A stretch of 64,000 nt of DNA, taken from NCBI RefSeq assembly GCF_027484365.1, contig NZ_JAIXTC010000031.1, positions 1 through 64,000 of the forward strand, in the 5' to 3' direction. The position numbers and the translations under genes were made by a program. Source of the DNA: Brevundimonas sp. (GTDB lineage: Bacteria; Pseudomonadota; Alphaproteobacteria; Caulobacterales; Caulobacteraceae). Each line of letters begins with the position of its first letter. Position 1 is the stretch's first letter. Of the stretch, positions 8,533 to 19,903 are shown piece after piece. The notes under the pieces were generated by a model. It had not been told where the DNA came from and ran no database searches. It was given only the letters and a program-made list of their open reading frames with translations.

Positions 8533-9963
8533 TCAGAGGGCGGTGCCGCCCACCGTCAGGCCTCCAATCTTGAGCGAAGGCTGGCCGATGCCGACCGGCA
8601 CGCCCTGGCCCGCCTTGCCGCAGACGCCGACGCCGGGATCGAAGGCGAAGTCGTCGCCGATCATCGAGACATTGGTCAGGGCCGTGGCCCCGTCGCCGAT
8701 CAGGGTCGCGCCGCGGACCGGGGCCGTGATCTTCCCGTCCTCGATCAGATAGGCCTCGGTGCACTGGAAGACGAACTTGCCGTTGGTGATGTCGACCTGG
8801 CCGCCTCCGAAGTTGGCCGCGTAGAGACCGCGCTTCGTCGAGGCGATCATGTCCGCCTGCTTGTCCTTGCCGCCTTCCATGAAGGTGTTGGTCATGCGCG
8901 GCATGGGCTGGTGGGCGAAGGACTGGCGCCGGCCGTTGCCGGTGGCGCGCTGGCCCAGCTGACGGGCCGACAGGCGGTCGTTCATCAGGCCGACCATGAT
9001 GCCGTCCTCGATCAGGACGGTGCGGGAGGTGGGCGTGCCCTCGTCATCGACCGACAGAGACCCGCGGCGACCGGCGATGGAGCCGTCATCGACGATGGTG
9101 ACGCCCGGTGCTGCGACCCGCTGGCCCATCATGCCGCTGAACACCGAGGATCCCTTGCGGTGGAAGTCGCCCTCGAAGCCGTGGCCGATGGCTTCGTGCA
9201 GCAGGACCCCGGGCCAGCCGGCGGCGAGGACCACGTCCATCTCTCCGGCCGGGCAGTCGACGGCCTCGAGGTTGACCAGGGCGCCGCGCAGGGCTTCGTC
9301 GACCTGGGCCTGCCAGCGCTCGGGCTGGATCCAGGTTTCGAAGCCGGCCCGGCCGCCCGCGCCGTTGGACATGGTCTCGCGCCGGCCGTCCTTCTCGACC
9401 GTGATCGAGACGTTGAGGCGGACCAGGGGGCGCACGTCGCGCACGGTCAGGGCGTCGGCGCGAAGGATCTCGATGGCGCGGCGCTCGCCGACGATCGAAG
9501 CCGAGACCTGGACGACACGGGGATCGCGGGCGCGGGCCCAGGCGTCGATCTCCTGCAGCAGGGCGATCTTGTCGGAGAAGGCGGGTGAGGCGAGGGGATC
9601 GACCGCGTCGTAGAGCTTCTGGTTGGTGGCGCGGGGCCCCTCGGCAGTCACGCCCGCATGGCCGGACTTGGCCAGCGCCGCCGAATCGGCGGCGCGATGC
9701 AGGGCGGCGGCGCTGATCTCGTTGGCATGGGCATAGCCGGCGGTCTCACCGGCGACGACCCGAAGGCCGAAGCCCTCGGCGGCGTCATAGGCGGCGGACT
9801 TCAGACGACCGTCGTCGAAGACCAGCGATTCGGATTCGGAGCGTTCGAGGAACAGTTCCCCGTCGTCGGCGCCGTGCAGCGCGCCCTGGAGAATCGACAG
9901 GGCTTCGTCGGGATCGACGCCCGAGGTTTCGAGCAGGGGCGGCGGGGGGATGTGGACGGTCAT
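8533..9963 (-). CDS. tldD: TldD, metalloprotease subunit of the TldD/TldE (PmbA) complex
   Basis: A 476-residue protein matching TldD in length and motifs. The zinc-binding HExxxH motif is seen as HEAIGH (residues 256-261) followed by GFEGDFHRKGSS, typical of TldD. With TldE/PmbA it degrades unfolded peptides and matures microcins or CcdA-type antitoxins. The partner is not in this window. The open frame extends 25 codons upstream into a palindromic repeat. ATG 9963 (MTVHIPPPP) fits the family and is preferred. The next gene upstream is separated by that repeat. Confidence 0.93.
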   Translation of the reverse strand: MTVHIPPPPLLETSGVDPDEALSILQGALHGADDGELFLERSESESLVFDDGRLKSAAYDAAEGFGLRVVAGETAGYAHANEISAAALHRAADSAALAKSGHAGVTAEGPRATNQKLYDAVDPLASPAFSDKIALLQEIDAWARARDPRVVQVSASIVGERRAIEILRADALTVRDVRPLVRLNVSITVEKDGRRETMSNGAGGRAGFETWIQPERWQAQVDEALRGALVNLEAVDCPAGEMDVVLAAGWPGVLLHEAIGHGFEGDFHRKGSSVFSGMMGQRVAAPGVTIVDDGSIAGRRGSLSVDDEGTPTSRTVLIEDGIMVGLMNDRLSARQLGQRATGNGRRQSFAHQPMPRMTNTFMEGGKDKQADMIASTKRGLYAANFGGGQVDITNGKFVFQCTEAYLIEDGKITAPVRGATLIGDGATALTNVSMIGDDFAFDPGVGVCGKAGQGVPVGIGQPSLKIGGLTVGGTAL

Positions 9964-9997
9964 GGATGGGAAGATAGGGAGGCGGATCGCGAATGTC

Positions 9998-10025
9998 TTC
10001 TCCCTCCCCCGAGGGGGAGGGAGAA
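9998..10025. repeat. Perfect palindromic intergenic element
   Basis: 13-bp arms TTCTCCCTCCCCC and GGGGGAGGGAGAA flank a 2-base centre between the DUF2807 gene and tldD. It belongs to the GA-rich intergenic palindromes also seen at 19904, 50664 and 57388. It may act as a terminator-like hairpin or processing site. Confidence 0.8.
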
Positions 10026-10034
10026 CGCTGCCCG

Positions 10035-10817
10035 TCACCCCAAATCCACCTCACCGGAACCGGAGATGTTCTGGTTCACGGTCGCGGGGCGGGTGGTCAG
10101 GACGGTGTCGCCCGATCCGGAGATCGAGATGTCCGCCTTGCCCGTCGGCGCCACCACCGCGTCTCCCGACCCGGCGATGGCGACGTTGACGTCGGTGGTG
10201 GTGAGCGAGCCCAGGTCGGCGTCGCCGGAGCCGGAGATGTCGACTTCGAGGGCGCGGGTACGGCCGGTCGCCGAAACCTCGCCGGACCCTGAGATGTCGA
10301 CCGACAGGGTGTCCTGGTCATAGTCGCTCAGATGCACGCTGGCCGATCCCTCGACGTTGAAGGTGTTGATGGCGGGCGCCGTGACGACGATCTTCACCTC
10401 TTCGGAATGGACCCAGATGCCCCGGCCGTGTTCGTTCCGGCCGAAGACGACGGTTTCGTGGTTGGGACCGTCCGTGTCCGCCCAGGTCAGGCGTCCATCG
10501 ACCAGCCGTACCTTCTCGACCAGTTGGGCCGGACCGGTGACGGTGACGCCCGGCGTATCGCCCTGGACGTATTCGACGTCAGCGGACAGATCGACAGTGA
10601 GGGTCTGGCCGCCGGTCCAGGCGAGGGTCCGGGTCGTATCGGGGTTTCGCGTGCCGTCGTCGCGTTCGAAGGAGACGGTGTCGCCGTCCTTGTCGCGGAA
10701 GGTCCATTCCCAGCCGTGGCGGGCCATGTCGCGGCCGCCCAGGGCAAAGGCTCCGCCGAGGGAGACCGTGGCCAGCACCAGACCGGCGGCGGCGATGATG
10801 AAGAGGGTGCGGATCAT
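10035..10817 (-). CDS. DUF2807 (GIN domain) exported protein
   Basis: A 260-residue protein with an N-terminal signal or anchor segment (about 1-26) and a C-terminal run of ISGSGD/ISGSGE repeats (about 165-258). These repeats mark the DUF2807 'putative auto-transporter adhesin head GIN' beta-helix. The molecular role is unknown. Its start overlaps the DUF1700 gene by 4 bases, so the two are translationally coupled in a PadR-DUF1700-DUF2807 operon. Such operons are often linked to envelope stress or membrane-active compounds, but that is inference here. Confidence 0.85.
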   Translation of the reverse strand: MIRTLFIIAAAGLVLATVSLGGAFALGGRDMARHGWEWTFRDKDGDTVSFERDDGTRNPDTTRTLAWTGGQTLTVDLSADVEYVQGDTPGVTVTGPAQLVEKVRLVDGRLTWADTDGPNHETVVFGRNEHGRGIWVHSEEVKIVVTAPAINTFNVEGSASVHLSDYDQDTLSVDISGSGEVSATGRTRALEVDISGSGDADLGSLTTTDVNVAIAGSGDAVVAPTGKADISISGSGDTVLTTRPATVNQNISGSGEVDLG

Positions 10818-11404
10818 GCGGGGTCTCCCGATACAGCGTTGGCTTGGGGCTCAAGCGCAGGCTTGAGCAGGCGGTAGTGGAGGCGGGCGAACCAGACGAT
10901 TCCGTTGACCAGCCAGATGGTGAGGATGGCCAGCAGGGCTCCGGCCGAGGCGGCCCCGGCCATCAGGCCCAGACCCGCCAGCAGCGCTGCGGCGACGCCG
11001 CCCGGGAAGCCGGCGAACGGCCCGGCGACCATGATGCCGCCCCCGGACACGAACAGCGCGATCACAGCGATGAACATGCCGAACAGGGTGCCGATCACGC
11101 CCATGAGGATGGGCAGCAGGATCAGGATGTCGATGGCCCCCAGACCCAGGACCGCGAAGACGGCGGCGGCGGCGGCGGAGGGGTTCTTCTCCTGGTGCCA
11201 GCGCTGGGCCCCGGCCTCGGCCCGCAGTTCGCGCGCCAGGCGGACGGGATCGCCGAGCGCGGCCGCTACCTCGGCCTCGGACCGGCCGGCGGTCTTGCCG
11301 TCCTCGAAATGGGTCTCGTAGTCGGCGACGATCTCGGCGGCCACGGACATCGGCAGGCCGACGAGGCCCTGTCTCAGGCGACTGAGGAATTCTGTACGGG
11401 TCAT
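10814..11404 (-). CDS. DUF1700-family membrane protein
   Basis: 196 residues. The N-terminal cytoplasmic part (1-70) is rich in acidic and alanine residues and includes LRQGLVGLP and AALGDPVRLARELR, the usual DUF1700 pattern. About three or four hydrophobic segments follow (80-180). The family is related to the HAAS regulators that accompany PadR proteins and may pass signals between membrane and repressor. Overlaps of 4 bases with both neighbours place it in the middle of a three-gene operon. Confidence 0.85.
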   Translation of the reverse strand: MTRTEFLSRLRQGLVGLPMSVAAEIVADYETHFEDGKTAGRSEAEVAAALGDPVRLARELRAEAGAQRWHQEKNPSAAAAAVFAVLGLGAIDILILLPILMGVIGTLFGMFIAVIALFVSGGGIMVAGPFAGFPGGVAAALLAGLGLMAGAASAGALLAILTIWLVNGIVWFARLHYRLLKPALEPQANAVSGDPA

Positions 11405-11775
11405 GCGGGCTCTCCAGGCTCAGCGACGACGGGGGGGGCGGCGGCCACGGGCGCATCGTTTGCGACGATGGCGTCCACGGCGCGGGTGAAATGGGTCCAT
11501 TCGGCGGACTGGGCGGCCAATGCATCGCGGCCGGCCGGGCTGAGCCGATAGTATTTGCGCGAGGGCCCCGACGATGATTCGACCAGATAGGTCTCCACCA
11601 GCCCGTCGGTCTGCATGCGGCGCATGAGCGGGTAGATGGTGCCTTCGCCCATGTCGATCGCATCCGACAGGCGGCTGGCGATCTCGTAGGCATAGCTGTC
11701 GGCGCGGGCCAGGAGCGCCAGGACACACAGCCCCAACACCCCCTTCTTCAGCTGAATCTCTATGGTTTCGGGCAT
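11401..11775 (-). CDS. PadR-family transcriptional regulator
   Basis: A 124-residue winged-helix repressor. The PadR core includes KKGVLGLCVLALLA, YAYEIASRL, GEGTIYPLMRRM and SRKYYRLSPAGRDAL. PadR proteins repress genes for membrane or detoxification proteins and usually bind their own promoter. The open frame extends upstream, but ATG 11775 has AGGAGG eight bases before it and matches the family N-terminus. It is first gene of the operon with DUF1700 and DUF2807. Its probable operator is at 11810-11836. Confidence 0.92.
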   Translation of the reverse strand: MPETIEIQLKKGVLGLCVLALLARADSYAYEIASRLSDAIDMGEGTIYPLMRRMQTDGLVETYLVESSSGPSRKYYRLSPAGRDALAAQSAEWTHFTRAVDAIVANDAPVAAAPPVVAEPGEPA

Positions 11776-11809
11776 GTCCGAACACCTCCTTTGATTTCCA
11801 GAGGCTATC

Positions 11810-11836
11810 GCAAGGTATCTTGCGGCGCAAGGTAGC
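11810..11836 (-). promoter_or_regulatory. Candidate PadR autoregulatory operator
   Basis: An inverted repeat GCAAGGTATCTTGC (11810-11823, arms GCAAG/CTTGC) is followed by a second GCAAGGTAGC (11827-11836), located 35-61 bases upstream of the padR-like start. Palindromes in this position are typical PadR targets. Confidence 0.5.
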
Positions 11837-11986
11837 TGTTCAAACATGACAGCGATTTAAGACTCCGTGCTGCCGCGACCTCGCCACGAAATCGCGCCTG
11901 CGACGCCCAATCGCTTGGCAACCGCGAACCGGGGCGATATGGACCGGCCCTGAAACGCCGCGTCTCCCGAGAGCCCGGCCAAGTAT

Positions 11987-12003
11987 TTGCGAGTGGATCG
12001 CAA
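11987..12003. promoter_or_regulatory. Inverted repeat upstream of the cytochrome oxidase operon
   Basis: TTGCGA, five bases, TCGCAA: a perfect 6-bp inverted repeat 38 bases upstream of the chosen ctaC start. It could be an operator. It is not an FNR box (TTGAT-N4-ATCAA). Confidence 0.3.
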
Positions 12004-12040
12004 CTATTTGATGCAGATGACTTTGATGAGGATTTCTCGC

Positions 12041-14745
<2,705 letters not shown>

Positions 14746-14770
14746 GCCTTTCCTGTCCGTGTTAGGATAA

Positions 14771-14799
14771 GGGCCGCCTCCCGGTTTGGGGGGCGGCCC
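14771..14799 (+). terminator. Strong hairpin between ctaD and ctaB
   Basis: A 12-bp stem (14771-14782 with 14788-14799, one G-T pair) has a 5-base loop and is followed by CTCTCATTTG and then the ctaB start 10 bases on. The T tract is weak. It may be a terminator that lowers expression of the assembly genes, or a 3' end that stabilises the structural mRNA. Confidence 0.6.
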
Positions 14800-14809
14800 C
14801 TCTCATTTG

Positions 14810-15772
14810 ATGACCCAAGCTGAACTGCCCGCCCCGTCGACCACCCAGCCGGAAGACTTCTTCCAGCTGCTGAAGCCGCGCGTCATGTCGCTGGTGGTGT
14901 TCACGGCCGCGACCGGACTGGTCGTGGCGCCGGGTTCGATCAATCCGCTGGTGGCCGCCATCGCCATCCTGTGCATCGCCGTGGGCGCCGGCGCGGCGGG
15001 CGCGCTGAACATGGCCATCGAGGGTGAGACCGACGCCCTGATGCGTCGCACGCGCGGCCGCCCGGTCGCAGCCGGCCGGCTCAGGCGCAATGACGCCATC
15101 GCCTTCGGCGTTGTCCTGTCGGTCTTCTCGGTCATGCTGCTGGGCATGAACACGAACTGGTTCGCGGCCGCTCTGCTGGCCATGACCATCGTCTACTACG
15201 CCGTCTTCTACACGATGATGCTGAAGCGCCGGACGCCCCAGAACATCGTCATCGGCGGCGCCGCCGGGGCCTTCCCGCCCGTGATCGGCTGGGCCGCGGC
15301 GACCGGCTCCGCGCCGTGGCAGGCCTGGCTGCTGTTCGCGATCATCTTCCTCTGGACCCCGCCGCACAGCTGGGCCCTGGCCCTGTATTCGGCCGGCGAC
15401 TACGCCAAGGCGGGCATCCCGATGATGCCCGTGGCGAAGGGCGCGAAATCGACCCGGCTGCAGATCCTGATCTACAGCCTGATCTTCGTCCCGGTCGCCA
15501 TCGCTCCGGGGTTCGTGGGCATGGGCGGGCTGATCTACAGGGTGGTGTCGATCGCCGGTGGACTGGCCTTCCTGGCCTTGGCTGCCCGTCTGTGGCGCTC
15601 CCGGGCGGGCGACGAACCGGACAAGGCCGAGGCCGTGGGTCGAGAGGCCGCATTGTATGATGTTCGCGCCGAGGCCAAACCGGCGCGGAACCTGTTCGCC
15701 TTCTCCATTCTGTATCTCATGGCGCTGTTCGCGGCCCTCCTGGTCGAGAGCGTCGTCGTTCCCGGAACCTGA
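14810..15772 (+). CDS. ctaB: Protoheme IX farnesyltransferase (haem O synthase)
   Basis: A 320-residue UbiA-family membrane enzyme that adds a farnesyl group to haem B, making haem O for the aa3 oxidase. Visible family segments are FFQLLKPRVMSL near the N-terminus and NMAIEGETDALMRRTRGRP, the prenyl-diphosphate-binding region, with Glu at one position often Asp. About eight hydrophobic helices follow. The frame opens upstream at a TTG inside the hairpin. ATG 14810 is preferred. No Shine-Dalgarno sequence is obvious because the hairpin occupies that position. Confidence 0.95.
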   Translation: MTQAELPAPSTTQPEDFFQLLKPRVMSLVVFTAATGLVVAPGSINPLVAAIAILCIAVGAGAAGALNMAIEGETDALMRRTRGRPVAAGRLRRNDAIAFGVVLSVFSVMLLGMNTNWFAAALLAMTIVYYAVFYTMMLKRRTPQNIVIGGAAGAFPPVIGWAAATGSAPWQAWLLFAIIFLWTPPHSWALALYSAGDYAKAGIPMMPVAKGAKSTRLQILIYSLIFVPVAIAPGFVGMGGLIYRVVSIAGGLAFLALAARLWRSRAGDEPDKAEAVGREAALYDVRAEAKPARNLFAFSILYLMALFAALLVESVVVPGT

Positions 15773-15776
15773 GCCC

Positions 15777-15983
15777 ATGCCCGCCTATCTGACGCCCGAA
15801 CAACTCGCCGCCCGCAACAAGCGCAGCCTTTGGATCGCCCTTGGTCTGGTGGCCTTCATCGTGCTGATCTTCACCACGACCTTCATGCGCATGCAGGCCA
15901 ACCTCGCGGCGCGCACTGCCCAGGACCGCGCCATGGCGACGGCTCCGGCCCTACCCGCCCCGCTGGCGGAAGCGTCCAACTGA
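15777..15983 (+). CDS. CoxF-like small membrane protein of the oxidase cluster
   Basis: 68 residues with one membrane helix (about 18-38, LWIALGLVAFIVLIF) preceded by a basic stretch (RNKRS) and followed by a short Ala-rich periplasmic tail. Position between ctaB and ctaG, size and topology fit the small CoxF-type proteins found there in many alphaproteobacteria. The function is unknown, perhaps assembly. The start lies 4 bases after ctaB and the stop overlaps the ctaG start by one base (TGATG), so it is co-translated. Confidence 0.75.
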   Translation: MPAYLTPEQLAARNKRSLWIALGLVAFIVLIFTTTFMRMQANLAARTAQDRAMATAPALPAPLAEASN

Positions 15984-16561
15984 TGCCCGCGCCCCGTTCG
16001 GCCAGGTTCGTCGCCCTGTTGTGCGCGGGGGTGGTCCTGACCATGACCGGCGCGGCCTTCGCCGCTGTGCCGCTGTACCGGATGTTCTGCCAGGTGACCG
16101 GCTTCAACGGCACGACGATGAAGGCCGACAAGGCGTCGGATGTCGTTCTGGACCGGACCGTGAATATCCGCTTCGACACCAATGTTCGCGGGCTGCCCAT
16201 GGTGTTCAAGGCCGAGCAGGTGACCCAGCGCGTCCGGATCGGTGAGACGGGCATCGCCTGGTTCGACGTCACCAACACGTCGGACAAGCCGATCCTGGCC
16301 CGGGCCAGCTACAACGTCGTTCCCGAACAGACCGGGGCCTATTTCCAGAAGCTCCAGTGCTTCTGCTTCGACGACCAGACCATCGCGGCGGGTGAGACCC
16401 GGAAGTTCCCGATGCAGTATTTCATCGCACCCGAACTGGTCGACGACCCCGAGGTCGACGGCGTCAACGAGATCACACTGAGCTATACATTCTACCCGGT
16501 GACGGACGACGACGGGTCGCCAAATCAGAACGCCTCCCGCGCGGGCACTGGCGCAGGCTGA
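15983..16561 (+). CDS. ctaG: Cytochrome c oxidase assembly protein CtaG/Cox11
   Basis: A 192-residue copper chaperone that inserts CuB into subunit I. It has one N-terminal membrane helix (about 10-30) and a periplasmic immunoglobulin-like domain. The conserved copper-binding Cys pair is seen as KLQCFCFDDQ. VPLYRMFCQVTGFNGTT after the helix and the late FPMQYFIAPEL segment are family hallmarks. It is translationally coupled to the small upstream gene. About 60 bases separate it from ctaE. Confidence 0.95.
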   Translation: MPAPRSARFVALLCAGVVLTMTGAAFAAVPLYRMFCQVTGFNGTTMKADKASDVVLDRTVNIRFDTNVRGLPMVFKAEQVTQRVRIGETGIAWFDVTNTSDKPILARASYNVVPEQTGAYFQKLQCFCFDDQTIAAGETRKFPMQYFIAPELVDDPEVDGVNEITLSYTFYPVTDDDGSPNQNASRAGTGAG

Positions 16562-16620
16562 ATGCCGACGCTATAGCCCGTTCAAACTCTTCTTCTCTCG
16601 CCGATTCAGAGATCCGACGC

Positions 16621-17493
16621 ATGGCCCACGCCGCTCCGCATCACGACTATCACCTGGTCGATCCCAGCCCCTATCCGCTCGTCGCCTCCATCGCCACGAC
16701 GGTGATGATGGTCGGCGCCGTGGCCTGGATGAAGGGGCTCTTCGGCCTCGAAGAGGGCACGTCGTGGCTGTTCTTCGCCGGTCTGGCCGGAGTGCTCTAT
16801 TCGGCGTTCGGCTGGTGGTCGGACGTGATCAAGGAAAGCCACCGGGGCGATCATACCCCCGTCGTCTCGATCGGCCTGCGCTATGGCATGGTGCTGTTCA
16901 TCGCTTCGGAAGTGATGTTCTTTGCGGCCTTCTTCTGGATGTTCTTCGAAATGGCGGTCTTCAACGAAGCCCGTGCCCACATCCCGGAAATCTCCAACTG
17001 GGCCGATACCGCCGCCGCCTGGTCGACCTGGCCGCCGAAAGGCATCGAAGTCCTGGATCCGTGGCAACTGCCGCTGCTCAACACCGTCATCCTGCTGCTG
17101 TCGGGCACGACCGTGACCTGGGCCCACCACGCCCTGCAGGTCGGCGACCGCAAGGGCGCCCAGATGGGCCTGATCATCACCGTCGCCCTGGGCGCGCTGT
17201 TCACCGGCGTTCAGGTCTACGAATATCATCACATTCTCCACGAGCACCTGTTCTTCAACGAGGAAGCCGTGAACTCGGGCCTGTACGGTTCGATCTTCTT
17301 CATGGCGACGGGCTTCCACGGCTTCCACGTCCTGCTGGGCACCATCTTCCTGGCCGTCTGCCTGCTGCGCCTGCTGGCCGGCCAGATGACCCCGCAAAAG
17401 CATTTCGGCTTCGAGGCCGCCGCCTGGTACTGGCATTTCGTGGACGTGGTCTGGCTGTTCCTGTTCGCCTTCGTCTATGTGACGTTCGGCTAG
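16621..17493 (+). CDS. ctaE: Cytochrome c oxidase subunit III
   Basis: 290 residues with seven membrane helices. Family segments include HDYHLVDPSPYPL at the N-terminus, RYGMVLFIASEVMFFAAFFW, and AWYWHFVDVVWLFLF at the C-terminus. Subunit III binds lipids and stabilises the catalytic core. It follows ctaG in the standard alphaproteobacterial order. Confidence 0.97.
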   Translation: MAHAAPHHDYHLVDPSPYPLVASIATTVMMVGAVAWMKGLFGLEEGTSWLFFAGLAGVLYSAFGWWSDVIKESHRGDHTPVVSIGLRYGMVLFIASEVMFFAAFFWMFFEMAVFNEARAHIPEISNWADTAAAWSTWPPKGIEVLDPWQLPLLNTVILLLSGTTVTWAHHALQVGDRKGAQMGLIITVALGALFTGVQVYEYHHILHEHLFFNEEAVNSGLYGSIFFMATGFHGFHVLLGTIFLAVCLLRLLAGQMTPQKHFGFEAAAWYWHFVDVVWLFLFAFVYVTFG

Positions 17494-17501
17494 GGACGGA
17501 C

Positions 17502-17897
17502 TTGGACAGCGGTCCGATCCAGCCTGACACTCCCGAGCCGGCGCGGATCGACCCGATCCGCGCCGGTTTGCTTTGCCGCTGCCCGAACTGCGGCAAGGGT
17601 CCGCTGTTCTCCGGCTTCCTGAAGGTGGTGGAACGCTGCGCCGTCTGCGGCTTCGATTTCGCGCGGCTGAACACCGGCGACGGTGCCGCCATCTTCATCA
17701 TGCAGATTTCCGGCGGCCTGGTGGTGTTCGGGGCTCTGTTCGTCCAGATCGCCTATGCCCCGCCGATCTGGGCCATGCTGATCGTCGCCCTGCCGCTGGT
17801 CGTCGGCCTGTCGCTGGGGCTGATGCGGCCCGGCAAGGGGGTGATGATCGCCTTGCAGATGCGCAACCGCGCCGGCCAGGCGCGCACCGATGACTGA
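17502..17897 (+). CDS. DUF983-family zinc-ribbon membrane protein
   Basis: 131 residues. A zinc-ribbon-like pair of motifs, CRCPNCGKG and CAVCGF (about 25-48), precedes two hydrophobic segments (about 62-82 and 87-107). DUF983 proteins accompany cox genes in alphaproteobacteria and probably help oxidase biogenesis, but no activity is proven. The start is a TTG nine bases after the ctaE stop, with a GGGACGG ribosome-binding site just before it. No ATG or GTG fits. The stop overlaps the SURF1 start by 8 bases. Confidence 0.85.
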   Translation: MDSGPIQPDTPEPARIDPIRAGLLCRCPNCGKGPLFSGFLKVVERCAVCGFDFARLNTGDGAAIFIMQISGGLVVFGALFVQIAYAPPIWAMLIVALPLVVGLSLGLMRPGKGVMIALQMRNRAGQARTDD

Positions 17898-18618
17898 GAC
17901 GCGTTTCCCCATCCTGCTGACGCTGTTCCTCGCGGCCTGCGTCCTCGTCCTTTGCGGGCTCGGGACATGGCAGATGCAACGGCTGTCGTGGAAGGACGGG
18001 CTTATCGCCCAGGCCGAGGCCGCCGCCCAACTGCCGCCCGCGCCCCTTTCCGAGGTCCTGACCGCCGCCGATCCGGAATTCCGCAAGGCGCTGGTGGTGT
18101 GTCGCGGCCTGCCGACCGCCGCCTATGTCGAGCTTCAGTCGATCCATGACGGGGAGCCCGGCAGCCGGCTCATCTCGGCCTGCGTGCCCGAGGGGATGAC
18201 CCAGACCTTCCTCGTCGATCGCGGTTTCGTGGGCGACAGTGTTCCGCAGCGGCCGCGCGTGCTCGCCTCGACCCTGCCGCTGGCCATGGCGGTGGAGCTC
18301 AGGCGCTCGCCTCCGCCCGGCGGCATGACCCCGGTGCCGGATCACGGCCGCTTCTACGGACGGGACAACGCAGCGATCGCGGCACAGCTCGGAGCGGCTC
18401 CCCCGTCGGAGTTCACCCTGTTCGCCCTGACCTCGCCCAATCCGGAGATCGGGGCCCTGGTCGCCTCGGCCCCGCCGGCGGCCTTCTCGAACAACCATCT
18501 CGGCTATGCCCTGACCTGGTACGGACTGGCGCTGGCCCTCGCGGGTTTCTATGTGGCCGTGCTCGTTCGTCGCCGAAAGTCTCCCTCAAGCCGCTCCGCA
18601 CCGCGTGCAGAGCGATAG
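17890..18618 (+). CDS. SURF1-family oxidase assembly protein
   Basis: 242 residues with two membrane helices, one at the N-terminus (about 8-27, ending in GLGTWQMQRLSWK) and one at the C-terminus (about 205-227, starting near NNHLGYALTWYGLA). These two motifs define SURF1. The domain between them is periplasmic. SURF1 helps insert haem a into subunit I. It overlaps DUF983 and lies directly before the M16 protease gene. Confidence 0.93.
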   Translation: MTETRFPILLTLFLAACVLVLCGLGTWQMQRLSWKDGLIAQAEAAAQLPPAPLSEVLTAADPEFRKALVVCRGLPTAAYVELQSIHDGEPGSRLISACVPEGMTQTFLVDRGFVGDSVPQRPRVLASTLPLAMAVELRRSPPPGGMTPVPDHGRFYGRDNAAIAAQLGAAPPSEFTLFALTSPNPEIGALVASAPPAAFSNNHLGYALTWYGLALALAGFYVAVLVRRRKSPSSRSAPRAER

Positions 18619-19900
18619 GGAAAAGGAAACCCTCCTGACCGCCACCCTGCATACGCTTTCCAATGGCGTCCGCGTCGTCTGCGACCCCATGCCCGGTCTG
18701 CGCACCCTGGCCCTGACCGTGGCGGTCAGGGGCGGGGCGCGGTGGGAACCCGAGAGCCGCTCCGGCTGGTCCCATCTTCTCGAACATCTGGTCTTCAAGG
18801 GCGCCGGCGACATGGGCGCGCGCGACATCGTCGAGCGGATCGAGGCCGAGGGCGGGTCGATCAACGCCGCCACCGGCTATGAGCGGACCAGTTTCGAGGT
18901 GCGGGCCCTGCACGGATCGCTGGCGCTCGCCATGCAGATCGTGTCGGATCTGGTCTTCCGCCCTACGCTCGACGCCGCGGAGATCGAACGCGAGAAGGAC
19001 GTCGTGGCCCAGGAGATCGCCGAGGCCTTCGACACACCCGACGACCATGTCTTCGAGATGGCCCAGACGCAGGCCTTTGCCGGCCAGCCGCTCGGCCGCC
19101 CGATTTTGGGTTCGATCGACAGTCTGAAGCCGGTTGACCGCACGACCATCGGAGACTGGCGCGCACGCCTTTATTCGCCCGACCGTATGGTGGTGGCGGT
19201 GTCCGGCGCGGTCGACGAGACCGAGCTTCTGGCCCTGGCCGAGCGCTGGTTCGGCGACGCCGTGGCCCGGCCCGCCGATGCGCCGGAGCCCGCGACCTTC
19301 GTCGGCGGCACGGCGGCCCTGTCGCGCAAGATCGAACAGGCCAACCTGGTGTTCCAGCTGCCCTCCCTGGCGGCGGGCGATGCGGGCATTCCGGCGCTGA
19401 GGCTGTTCACGGAAATCCTCGGCGGGGGCATGGCGTCGCGTCTGTTCCAGAGCGCGCGCGAGGAGCGCGGCCTGGCCTATGCGATCGACGCCTATCAGGA
19501 GCCCTATGACGACGGCGGGGTGCTGGGCATCTACGCCGGGGCCGCAACGGACCGGGCGGTTGAATTGGCCCGGGTCTGCGCAGATGAGATGCGGGATCTG
19601 ACCCTCAAGGGACCGACAGACGCCGAACTGTTGCGCGCCAAGGCAGTGCTCAAGGGCGGTCTGTGGATGTCGGACGAGAGCCCCGCAAGCCGGGCGGGGC
19701 GGAATGCGGCCCAGACCCTCATGTTCGGCGCGCCCGTGCCGTCGGACGATACGGCCGCCCGGATGGAGGCGGCCACCGTTGCCGACCTGAGGGCTGTCGG
19801 GGAGCGGATTCTGGCGTCAGGAAAGGCCGCGACGGCGGTTCTGGGTCCGAAGGCGGCGGCGCCGGCGGGGCGGGCGTTCGTGGAGAGAGTGGCGCAGTGA
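18605..19900 (+). CDS. M16-family zinc metalloprotease (processing-peptidase-like)
   Basis: About 431 residues. The inverted zinc motif HxxEH is seen as HLLEH (about 57-61), with the later Glu in VVAQEIAEAF. The overall pattern (LSNGVRVV, GSINAATGYERTSFE) matches bacterial homologues of the mitochondrial processing peptidase beta subunit. The start is uncertain. ATG 18551 overlaps SURF1 heavily, GTG 18605 overlaps by 14 bases, and CTG 18635, just after AAGGA, aligns best with the family N-terminus. No signal peptide is seen, so it is probably cytoplasmic. Confidence 0.88.
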   Translation: MQSDREKETLLTATLHTLSNGVRVVCDPMPGLRTLALTVAVRGGARWEPESRSGWSHLLEHLVFKGAGDMGARDIVERIEAEGGSINAATGYERTSFEVRALHGSLALAMQIVSDLVFRPTLDAAEIEREKDVVAQEIAEAFDTPDDHVFEMAQTQAFAGQPLGRPILGSIDSLKPVDRTTIGDWRARLYSPDRMVVAVSGAVDETELLALAERWFGDAVARPADAPEPATFVGGTAALSRKIEQANLVFQLPSLAAGDAGIPALRLFTEILGGGMASRLFQSAREERGLAYAIDAYQEPYDDGGVLGIYAGAATDRAVELARVCADEMRDLTLKGPTDAELLRAKAVLKGGLWMSDESPASRAGRNAAQTLMFGAPVPSDDTAARMEAATVADLRAVGERILASGKAATAVLGPKAAAPAGRAFVERVAQ

Positions 19901-19903
19901 CAC

